Assembly (NCBI RefSeq): GCF_015351475.1
Contig: NZ_JADKPR010000035.1
Span: forward strand, 1-40,905
Direction of reading: 5' to 3'
Source of the DNA: Flavobacterium sp. HJJ
GTDB taxonomy: Bacteria; Bacteroidota; Bacteroidia; Flavobacteriales; Flavobacteriaceae
Length of the DNA: 40,905 bases
Shown here one piece after another: positions 17,666 to 24,418 of the stretch. A model generated the notes under the pieces. The model did not search any database. It saw only the letters and a program-made list of their open reading frames with translations, and was not told where the DNA came from. Position 1 is the stretch's first letter. Every line of letters starts with the position of its first letter. The position numbers and the translations under genes were made by a program.

Positions 17666-17695
17666 TTTGTATATTAAAAAATAAATGTAAATTTG
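17666..17695 (+). promoter_or_regulatory. Promoter of rpmE2
   Basis: TTTG at 17666-17669 and TAAATTTG at 17688-17695, spacer 18 bp. Both boxes match the Bacteroidetes sigma-ABfr consensus. A leader of about 105 nt follows before the ATG at 17809. Confidence 0.7.
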
Positions 17696-17808
17696 CAAAC
17701 TCAAAATAATATTTATAAAACAAAAAGTTATGATGTGTTTATACCTTTTCTGTTAGAAGAAAAGCTTCAAGACAAATTATAGCCAAACAAATAAAAAAAA
17801 GATTCAAG

Positions 17809-18060
17809 ATGAAAAAAGGTGTACACCCAGAAAATTACAGATTAGTTGCTTTTAAAGACATGTCAAACGACGATGTTTTTATTACTAAATCTACTGCTGA
17901 GACAAGAGAAACTATTATTCATGAAGGTGTTGAATATCCAGTTGTAAAAATGGAGATTTCTAGAACTTCTCACCCTTTTTACACAGGTAAATCTAAACTT
18001 ATCGATACTGCAGGACGTATTGATAAATTCAAAACTAAATACGCTAAACACGCTAAATAA
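17809..18060 (+). CDS. rpmE2: 50S ribosomal protein L31 type B
   Basis: An 83-aa protein beginning MKKGVHPENYR and carrying the L31 block SHPFYTGKSK. There is no cysteine, so this is the zinc-free (C-minus, type B) form, whose insert near the middle makes it longer than zinc-binding L31. It joins the large subunit at the central protuberance and bridges to the small subunit. Monocistronic, with a full promoter upstream and a hairpin terminator directly downstream. Confidence 0.95.
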   Translation: MKKGVHPENYRLVAFKDMSNDDVFITKSTAETRETIIHEGVEYPVVKMEISRTSHPFYTGKSKLIDTAGRIDKFKTKYAKHAK

Positions 18061-18086
18061 TTTCAGCTGTTTTCAAATAAATCAGA

Positions 18087-18113
18087 AGCCTCGCAATTTG
18101 CGGGGCTTTTTTT
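18087..18113 (+). terminator. rpmE2 terminator
   Basis: AGCCTCGCA and TGCGGGGCT form a 9-bp stem with one G-U pair and a 3-nt loop, followed by a T run. Confidence 0.85.
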
Positions 18114-18229
18114 ATAAAAATCACTCTCCTTTCTTTTACCGCGGGATAGCAGGACTAAGTAAAAATTAAAAATAATTGTAACTTTGTACTGATAACCAAA
18201 TCACATTTTAACAATTTACAATCTAATTT

Positions 18230-19402
18230 ATGAACTATATACTTTTTGACGGCCCTGCTCGAAATGCTTTGTTGCCCTTTACTTTTACACGCCCTGTCGC
18301 CGATATTTTGGTTGGTATTATGACAATCCGTCAAAAATGGGAAGCATATTTAAGAACTACAACTACAACGGTTACAGAGGAATATTTGTCAGAGAAGTTT
18401 CCAATGGTTGAAATGGAGGAAAATGTAATGATTAATGCTTCTTTTCTGCCCAATACTATTTTAGCAGAAATGGTTAGTAATCTTGGGCCTAATCAGGCCA
18501 TTTTCAAAGGGGATGATGTTATTGCTTTTTATGCAGACGACCAGCAGGAAGTAGATTTTGATACTTATGAGATTCTGGAATATAATGAAGACTGCATAAC
18601 TATTGAGAATACTTGGGAGATTTTTTCTAAAAATGATTTGGCTATCCGTGAAGATTTTGAGTTTTTGACAGAAGACAGGAAATCTCAGCCCATTCCTTCA
18701 AGCGTAAACGCTATTGCACCTGAAAATATTTTCATAGAAGAGGGAGCTAAATTGGAATTTGTAACCTTGAATGCTTCGACTGGTCCTATATATATAGGTA
18801 AGAATACAGAAATTATGGAAGGTACTATCATTCGCGGGCCATTCGCTTTATGTGAAAACGCTCAGGTAAAAATGGGAGCCAAAGTATACGGAGCTACTAC
18901 AGTCGGCCCTTATTCCCGAATTGGAGGCGAGGTAAAAAATGCTGTTCTTTTTGCTTATTCTAATAAAGGGCATGATGGTTTTCTTGGGGATTCTGTGCTG
19001 GGAGAATGGTGTAATATCGGGGCAGACAGCAATAATTCTAATTTGAAAAACAATTATGAAGAAGTGAAGTTGTGGAGCTATGAAACCGAAAGTTTTGCTA
19101 AAACAGGTCTTCAGTTCTGCGGATTGATGATGGGGGATCACAGTAAGTGCGGTATCAATACCATGTTCAACACAGGAACGGTAGTCGGAGTAAGTGCAAA
19201 TATTTTTGGAAGCGGTTTTCCTAGAAATTTTGTTCCAAGTTTTTCTTGGGGCGGTGCAGCGGGATTTACTACTTATGTTACCAAAAAAGCTTTTGAAACC
19301 GCAAGATTGGTAATGAGCCGAAGAAATGTGGATTTTGATGAAAAGGAAGCGGCTATCTTGGAGCATATTTTTGAAGAGTCAAAAAAATGGAGAAAAGAAT
19401 AA
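18230..19402 (+). CDS. GlmU-like protein with degenerate transferase half
   Basis: A 390-aa protein of the Bacteroidetes GlmU family. The C-terminal part (about 160-345) is a left-handed beta helix with hexapeptide spacing (EGTIIRGPFALCENAQVKMG). The N-terminal half should be a nucleotidyltransferase, but its start (MNYILFDGPARNALLPFTFT) lacks the LAAGxGTRM nucleotide-binding loop of true GlmU. The family is usually annotated as a putative sugar nucleotidyltransferase; its substrate is unproven, and uridylyltransfer by the usual route looks doubtful. A TAACTTTG box at 18179-18186 may be the -7 element. A terminator follows. Confidence 0.85.
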   Translation: MNYILFDGPARNALLPFTFTRPVADILVGIMTIRQKWEAYLRTTTTTVTEEYLSEKFPMVEMEENVMINASFLPNTILAEMVSNLGPNQAIFKGDDVIAFYADDQQEVDFDTYEILEYNEDCITIENTWEIFSKNDLAIREDFEFLTEDRKSQPIPSSVNAIAPENIFIEEGAKLEFVTLNASTGPIYIGKNTEIMEGTIIRGPFALCENAQVKMGAKVYGATTVGPYSRIGGEVKNAVLFAYSNKGHDGFLGDSVLGEWCNIGADSNNSNLKNNYEEVKLWSYETESFAKTGLQFCGLMMGDHSKCGINTMFNTGTVVGVSANIFGSGFPRNFVPSFSWGGAAGFTTYVTKKAFETARLVMSRRNVDFDEKEAAILEHIFEESKKWRKE

Positions 19403-19445
19403 TGTGTCAATGAGATAGTCAGTTAATTAGATAATTGAAATATTG

Positions 19446-19477
19446 CTCTGCAAAGTTAAGCTTTGCGGAGTTTTTTT
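19446..19477 (+). terminator. Terminator after the GlmU-like gene
   Basis: CTCTGCAAAG pairs with CTTTGCGGAG (one G-U) around TTAAG, followed by T7. Confidence 0.85.
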
Positions 19478-19523
19478 GTTTAAAAAGCTTTTTGTTCTTA
19501 GGGAGAATTATCTAATTATCTAA

Positions 19524-19554
19524 TTGCCAAATTCTCTAATTAAATCTATCTTTG
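19524..19554 (+). promoter_or_regulatory. Promoter of the ABC-F gene
   Basis: TTG at 19524-19526 and TATCTTTG at 19547-19554 with a 20-bp spacer, in the consensus form for this phylum. Confidence 0.65.
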
Positions 19555-19617
19555 CACCTTCAAAAAAATGGGTAATCAAATAAACGATTAACCGATTAAA
19601 CGAATTCACAGAAAATA

Positions 19618-21252
19618 ATGATTACAATTAACGATATTTCGGTTCAATTTGGAGGAACGACACTTTTTAGTGATGTTTCTTTTGCAATAAATGAAAATGA
19701 CAAGATTGCTCTTATGGGTAAGAATGGTGCTGGTAAATCAACACTTTTGAAAATTATTGCTGGGGAAGGAAAACCATCTACGGGAAGCGTTTCTGTTCCG
19801 AAAGAAGCTGTTGTTGCTTATCTGCCTCAGCATTTATTGACTAAAGATGGTGCTACAGTGATGGAGGAAGCGTCAAAAGCGTTTGGCGAAATCTTTAAAA
19901 TGAAAGCTGAAATCGATGAAATCAATGAACAATTGACTGTTCGTACTGATTATGAAAGTGATGCGTACATGAAATTAATCGAAAGAGTTTCGGACTTAAG
20001 CGAGAAATTTTATGCAATTGAAGAAGTAAATTATGAAGCTGAAGTAGAGAAAATTTTAATAGGGCTTGGTTTTGAAAGAGAAGATTTTACACGTCAGACT
20101 TCTGAGTTTTCAGGAGGCTGGAGAATGAGAATCGAATTGGCTAAAATTCTTTTGAAAAAACCAGATTTAATTTTACTGGATGAGCCTACAAACCACATGG
20201 ATATCGAGAGTATTCAATGGCTGGAGGATTTCCTGATTAATTCTGCGAAAGCGGTTGTGGTAATTTCACACGACAGGGCTTTTGTCGATAATATTACCAA
20301 TCGTACTATTGAAGTGACAATGGGACGTATTTATGATTATAAAGCAAAATATACTCATTATTTAGAGTTAAGAAAAGACCGTCGTATTCACCAGCAGAAA
20401 GCGTATGATGAGCAGCAGAAAATGATTGCTGATAACAGAGCTTTTATTGACAGATTTAAGGGTACATTTTCTAAAACAGATGCCGTTCAATCACGTGTAA
20501 AAATGCTGGAAAAATTAGTTATTGTTCAGGTTGATGAGGTTGATACTTCAGCTTTACGGTTGAAATTCCCGCCCGCAGCACGTTCTGGGCAGTATCCTGT
20601 TATTGTAAAAGAAATGTCGAAATCGTATGGCGATCATGTGGTTTTCAAAGATGCTAATATTGTCATTGAAAGAGGTCAAAAGGTTGCATTTGTTGGTAAA
20701 AATGGAGAAGGAAAATCAACTATGATCAAAGCTATCATGAAGGAATTTGCTCCTGACAGCGGTTCGGTAGAAATTGGCCATAACTCTCAAATAGGCTATT
20801 TTGCACAAAATCAAGCGGCTTTATTGGATGAAAATGCTACTATTTTTGAGACTATAGATGATATTGCTGTTGGTGATGTTAGAACACAGATAAAAAATAT
20901 TCTTGGAGCTTTTATGTTTCATGGAGATGATATTACCAAGAAAGTTAAGGTGCTTTCCGGAGGAGAGAAAACACGTTTAGCAATGATTAAATTATTGCTT
21001 GAGCCAGTGAATCTGCTGATTCTCGATGAGCCTTCGAATCACCTGGATATGAAAACTAAAGATATTATTAAGGATGCCTTGCGTGATTTTGACGGAACTT
21101 TGATTTTAGTTTCTCATGATCGTGATTTCCTTGATGGACTGGCTACCAAAGTTTTTGAATTTGGAAACAAACGTGTTGTAGAACATTTCGAAGATATTAC
21201 TGGTTTCTTGGCGCACAAGAAAATGGACAGCATGAAAGAAATTGAAAAATAA
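19618..21252 (+). CDS. ABC-F family ATPase (ribosome-associated)
   Basis: A 544-aa soluble protein with two ABC cassettes and no membrane helices. Cassette 1 has Walker A GKNGAGKST (34-42), signature FSGGW and Walker B LILLDEPTNH. Cassette 2 has GKNGEGKST (about 360-368), LSGGEKTR and LLILDEPSNH. A charged P-site tRNA-interaction linker lies between (about 240-315). ABC-F proteins act on the ribosomal E site, easing stalled translation or protecting against antibiotics. The housekeeping context suggests a translation factor of the YkpA/YbiT-like branch rather than a resistance factor; the exact subfamily is not decidable here. Confidence 0.92.
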   Translation: MITINDISVQFGGTTLFSDVSFAINENDKIALMGKNGAGKSTLLKIIAGEGKPSTGSVSVPKEAVVAYLPQHLLTKDGATVMEEASKAFGEIFKMKAEIDEINEQLTVRTDYESDAYMKLIERVSDLSEKFYAIEEVNYEAEVEKILIGLGFEREDFTRQTSEFSGGWRMRIELAKILLKKPDLILLDEPTNHMDIESIQWLEDFLINSAKAVVVISHDRAFVDNITNRTIEVTMGRIYDYKAKYTHYLELRKDRRIHQQKAYDEQQKMIADNRAFIDRFKGTFSKTDAVQSRVKMLEKLVIVQVDEVDTSALRLKFPPAARSGQYPVIVKEMSKSYGDHVVFKDANIVIERGQKVAFVGKNGEGKSTMIKAIMKEFAPDSGSVEIGHNSQIGYFAQNQAALLDENATIFETIDDIAVGDVRTQIKNILGAFMFHGDDITKKVKVLSGGEKTRLAMIKLLLEPVNLLILDEPSNHLDMKTKDIIKDALRDFDGTLILVSHDRDFLDGLATKVFEFGNKRVVEHFEDITGFLAHKKMDSMKEIEK

Positions 21253-21270
21253 ATTTTAGGTTAAAAAATG

Positions 21271-21306
21271 AAAGAGGCTGTTTTTTGTAAACAGCCTCTT
21301 TTTTTA
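21271..21306. terminator. Bidirectional terminator, ABC-F / GNAT-like
   Basis: A perfect 13-bp stem (21271-21283 with 21289-21301), 5-nt loop and T run. It overlaps the stop codon of the minus-strand gene. Confidence 0.9.
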
Positions 21307-21606
21307 TATGCGTATTCCAGGAGGAAGCAGCTCTTTGTAAATTGGATTTTTTTTAAAGAAAGCGACAATTTTTGGATGAATTGGAACAACTTTTAGCTTT
21401 TTCTCAATGGCAGATTCCATTATGTTTTTTAGAAAATGAGAAATAAATTCTTCATCATTATGGTTTTCCGGAGTATTAATTTTGGTTAAAAATATTTTTT
21501 TCTCCTGAAAAGAATATTCTACGGCTATTATGCCGGTTTTTGTTTTTGTTTCAAATTGTCGGGCAAAAGTATTGTCTTTAATTTCTATTTTTGTAAGAGC
21601 TTCCAT
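21304..21606 (-). CDS. Small GNAT-like N-acetyltransferase (YjdJ/NATD1 type)
   Basis: A 100-aa protein: strand-rich N-terminal half (RQFETKTKTGIIAVEYSFQ), a helix containing FISHFLKNIMESAIEKK, then KVVPIHPKIVAFFKKNP, the family's 'V.P.CP.V..Y....P' end block with Ile-His in place of Cys. The length fits the YjdJ/NATD1 single-domain group of the GNAT fold. The acetyl-CoA loop (Q/RxxGxG/A) is not evident, so enzymatic activity is unproven. Convergent with the ABC-F gene and sharing its terminator. Confidence 0.72.
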   Translation of the reverse strand: MEALTKIEIKDNTFARQFETKTKTGIIAVEYSFQEKKIFLTKINTPENHNDEEFISHFLKNIMESAIEKKLKVVPIHPKIVAFFKKNPIYKELLPPGIRI

Positions 21607-21878
21607 GTTTTTTTAATTGATGCAAAAGCAGTTCGTATTTTTTGAGATATTTTTTTGTATTTGGTACATCTTTTGAGTTAAATAGTGTCTTCTAAATGAT
21701 GTTTGCTGCGATGCTGTGCTGATTTATACAGTTGCGAACAAAATTGGTGCAAAGGTAATGATTTGATATACAGTAAAAAAAGGTTTTTGGTGACAACTTG
21801 CTAGTGTGCTGTTGGATGTGCTTTGCTTTGTGGGAAAAACAGGAGAAATTTAAAAGTTATTGAATTATTTTTTTAAGT

Positions 21879-22538
21879 ATGAGTAAAGTTCCAGTTTATT
21901 TTATGCCGGGTTTAGCAGCCAGTACTGCTATTTTTGAAAGGATAAAGCTTCCTGAGTTAGAATTTGAGATGTTTTTTCTGGAATGGGAAATTCCATTAGA
22001 GCGGGAAACTTTGCAGGATTATGCCAAGAGAATGACAGAGAAGATAAAACATGAAAATCCAGTTTTGATAGGAGTTTCTTTTGGAGGTATTTTGGTTCAG
22101 GAAATGGCTCGTTTTATTCCGGTGCGGAAAGTTGTAATTATTTCGAGTGTAAAAAGCAATCTTGAATTTCCTAAAAGAATGGTTTTGGCCAAAAGTACAA
22201 AGGCTTATAAACTGATTCCTATTAGTTTTGTTCAAAATATAGAAAGTCTTGCTAAGTTTTCTTTTGGAAAAAAAATGAATGAAAGGCTCAAATTATATGA
22301 AAAGTTTCTGTCAGTAAGGGATAAGCGGTATCTGGACTGGGCAATCGAGCAGGTGATTTTATGGGAGAGAACAGAATTTAATCCTGATGTGGTTCATATT
22401 CATGGAGATGCCGATACTGTTTTTCCGATTAAAAATATTAAAGGCTGTACAGTGGTAAAAGGCGGGACGCATGCTATGATTATTGCTAAATACAGATGGC
22501 TTAATGCAAATCTGCCCCGGATTATTTTAGGGCGGTGA
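21879..22538 (+). CDS. Alpha/beta hydrolase
   Basis: A 219-aa cytoplasmic alpha/beta-hydrolase fold protein. The nucleophile elbow is GVSFGG with S67; the acid is probably D177 or D179 in HIHGDADTVFP, and the base H198 in GGTHAM. A PGLAAS loop near residue 10 could form the oxyanion hole. The cap is short. Ester or thioester hydrolysis is the family chemistry; the substrate is unknown. It is alone on its strand between two minus-strand genes, with 272 bp of ORF-free AT-rich sequence upstream. Confidence 0.85.
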   Translation: MSKVPVYFMPGLAASTAIFERIKLPELEFEMFFLEWEIPLERETLQDYAKRMTEKIKHENPVLIGVSFGGILVQEMARFIPVRKVVIISSVKSNLEFPKRMVLAKSTKAYKLIPISFVQNIESLAKFSFGKKMNERLKLYEKFLSVRDKRYLDWAIEQVILWERTEFNPDVVHIHGDADTVFPIKNIKGCTVVKGGTHAMIIAKYRWLNANLPRIILGR

Positions 22539-22567
22539 GATTTAATATAGGTTTTAAATACAGATTA

Positions 22568-23263
22568 TTAATTTGTCGTAAAGCTTTTGTTTTTAGGTGC
22601 TGACTTAACAAGGTTTTCGTTAATGTCTTTGCTGAAGTAATTATAGCTGGTAATAATCGCTTCTTTTATAGGTGTTTTTAATTTAATTTTATTTTCAAAA
22701 TGTTTAATGTTGACTACGTTTTTATTCTCATCAATAAATATTGAGGTGGGAAAACCTAAAGTATGTTTAACTGTAGAGATTATATGTGAATCTCTGGCGT
22801 AATATTCATTTGCATAACATACTTTTATATAGTCATTAAATTTATTGGCAATATTTTTTATGTCATTTTTTTTGTCCCAAAAAACGACAATGAACTGCAG
22901 GTCTCTGCGGTGTTCTTTTGCTAGGATGTTTAGGGCTGGAATTTCACCTTTTGGGATTACACACCATGACGCGTATGTAATTATGAATATAGGTTTACTG
23001 ATTCTATTGATTTTTACGTTTTTTTCTTTGTAAACTTTAAGATTAAAATCATCAAATTTTGTTCCGATTAGTTTTGTTTTTACTAATGAATCAAAAAGTT
23101 TTTTGCCTTCCGCTATATCGTTGCTTTCGTATGCTTTGTTTGAAGCCTTTTTATAAGGATTGATGTTCTCTTTTATAGCGTCAGTGAAATACACAATTGT
23201 ATCTTGACTGTATGAGAAATGCAGGCTGAAAAAAAACAGCAAAGTAAGTAAAATCTTGTACAT
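22568..23263 (-). CDS. Exported thioredoxin-fold (TlpA-like) protein lacking second Cys
   Basis: A 231-aa protein with signal peptide (about 1-19, ending SYSQ). The thioredoxin fold spans about 85-210, with the TlpA-like run TYASW-C101-VIPKGEIPALN and a cis-Pro loop GFPTSIFID. In place of the WCxPC redox motif it reads WCVIPK, so C101 is kept but the resolving cysteine is replaced by proline. Reduction or isomerisation by the usual two-cysteine mechanism is therefore excluded; single-Cys binding, mixed-disulfide or non-redox roles remain. Periplasmic by its signal. No partner gene beside it. Confidence 0.78.
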   Translation of the reverse strand: MYKILLTLLFFFSLHFSYSQDTIVYFTDAIKENINPYKKASNKAYESNDIAEGKKLFDSLVKTKLIGTKFDDFNLKVYKEKNVKINRISKPIFIITYASWCVIPKGEIPALNILAKEHRRDLQFIVVFWDKKNDIKNIANKFNDYIKVCYANEYYARDSHIISTVKHTLGFPTSIFIDENKNVVNIKHFENKIKLKTPIKEAIITSYNYFSKDINENLVKSAPKNKSFTTN

Positions 23264-23370
23264 AAAATATTAGTATATAGGGCTTTGGTAAAAATAAAAA
23301 TGTTCATAACATTTTGATAACTTAGTCGACTAACGGTAAATAAATCCGTTTATATAGCTTAAAGGTATAA

Positions 23371-23406
23371 AAAAAAGCGTTCTAATAGATTTTAGAACGC
23401 TTTTTT
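23371..23406. terminator. Terminator after the TPR membrane protein gene
   Basis: A perfect 14-bp stem AAAAAAGCGTTCTA / TAGAACGCTTTTTT with an 8-nt loop. It works on both strands; the minus-strand gene ending at 23425 needs it. Confidence 0.88.
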
Positions 23407-23424
23407 GTAAATAAAATTGCAGAG

Positions 23425-23940
23425 TTATATTTTTTTCATCTGCTCTTTCATCATTGCAATCTGCTCTTTAAGCATATTTTGTTTGTCCAGCTTTTTTGCT
23501 TCATTTAATAGAGCGGTAGCTTCAAGTTTTCTTCTGCGGGACATTGCAACGCCGGCAAGGTTTAATTTAGCAACTGCTAAATCCATATCCATAGATAAAC
23601 CAAGTTCGATTGCTTTTTTGAAATGTTTTTCAGCTTGATTGATGTTAGTCTGAGAAAGCATAATTCCATGTAAATAGTTGAAATATCCCTGCTGTTTTCT
23701 GACTAAGGCAGTTTCTGGATTTTTGATGCAGGCTAACCATTTTTTTGCTCCTTCAAAGTCTTGTTTTCTTAGTTTTAAGAACGCAAGCAGTATAAATTCG
23801 TTTTTAAAGTAAAGAAAAATTGGAATTGCAGTCAATAATATAAGGAAGATTCCGTTTCCTACAGAGTCATCGATAATTTCGTAAACACCAGCGGCTACAA
23901 GAAGTCCGGCTAGTATAAGTTTTATAATTTTATTAAACAT
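23425..23940 (-). CDS. Membrane-anchored TPR-like protein
   Basis: A 171-aa protein with two N-terminal transmembrane helices (about 5-22 and 28-45) followed by helical repeats of TPR type: NPETALVRKQQGYFNYLHG, then a repeat ending AEKHFKKAIELGLSMDMD, and LNLAGVAMSRRRKLEATALL. The C-terminus is a basic, Met-rich helix (KEQIAMMKEQMKKI). It probably scaffolds other proteins from the cytoplasmic side of the inner membrane. No enzyme motif. It is divergent from rpmH; a TATATTTG box at 23970-23963 (minus) may be its -7 element. Confidence 0.75.
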   Translation of the reverse strand: MFNKIIKLILAGLLVAAGVYEIIDDSVGNGIFLILLTAIPIFLYFKNEFILLAFLKLRKQDFEGAKKWLACIKNPETALVRKQQGYFNYLHGIMLSQTNINQAEKHFKKAIELGLSMDMDLAVAKLNLAGVAMSRRRKLEATALLNEAKKLDKQNMLKEQIAMMKEQMKKI

Positions 23941-24004
23941 AATTGATGTATATTTGTGTCTGCAAATATAGTAAAAGGATTTAAAAATATTTTTTAAAAA
24001 CTAC

Positions 24005-24034
24005 TTGCCAGAAAAAAAAGTCTTTGTATATTTG
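24005..24034 (+). promoter_or_regulatory. Promoter of rpmH
   Basis: TTG at 24005-24007 and TATATTTG at 24027-24034 with a 19-bp spacer; about 70 nt of leader follow. Confidence 0.7.
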
Positions 24035-24105
24035 CACTCGGTTTTGAAATAAGCGAAACTGAAAAATAAACTGATACTATAATTAAGATTTAAATATACA
24101 AAGCA

Positions 24106-24267
24106 ATGAGCAAAAGAACGTTTCAACCATCGAAAAGAAAAAGAAGAAATAAACACGGATTTATGGATAGAATGGCTTCAGCTAATGGAAGAAAAGTTCT
24201 AGCGCGCAGAAGAGCTAAAGGAAGACATAAATTGACTGTTTCTAGCGAACCTAGACACAAAAAATAA
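24106..24267 (+). CDS. rpmH: 50S ribosomal protein L34
   Basis: A 53-codon gene starting MSKRTFQPSKRKRRNKHGFM and ending EPRHKK. It carries the L34 signature RTFQPS...NKHGF and the block ASANGRKVLARRRAKGRHKL. L34 is a tiny, Arg/Lys-rich protein wholly embedded in 23S rRNA. The usual neighbours rnpA and dnaA are absent. It has its own promoter and terminator, so it forms a single-gene unit. Confidence 0.97.
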   Translation: MSKRTFQPSKRKRRNKHGFMDRMASANGRKVLARRRAKGRHKLTVSSEPRHKK

Positions 24268-24286
24268 TGTTTGAATAAACATCTAT

Positions 24287-24319
24287 AAGGCGTTACTTTT
24301 TTTAGTATCGCCTTTTTTT
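24287..24319 (+). terminator. rpmH terminator
   Basis: AAGGCG (24287-24292) pairs with CGCCTT (24309-24314), extended by partial pairing inward, and is followed by T5. Confidence 0.8.
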
Positions 24320-24418
24320 ATACCCAAGCGGTACTGCTGTATAAAAGTTTGATATTTGATTTTTCCTAACAAATTTCAAGCTGTAAGTGATAAAAATATA
24401 ACTCCAATAATAAGAAAA

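Noticed and set aside
18848..19366. 172-aa open frame on the minus strand inside the GlmU-like gene
   Set aside because: It is antisense to a gene with clear hexapeptide-repeat coding; its own sequence has no family pattern and no promoter.
24356..24418. TTG start giving carB 21 extra residues
   Set aside because: The extension has no family match; MPKDTSIKSVLIIGSGPI is the conserved start.
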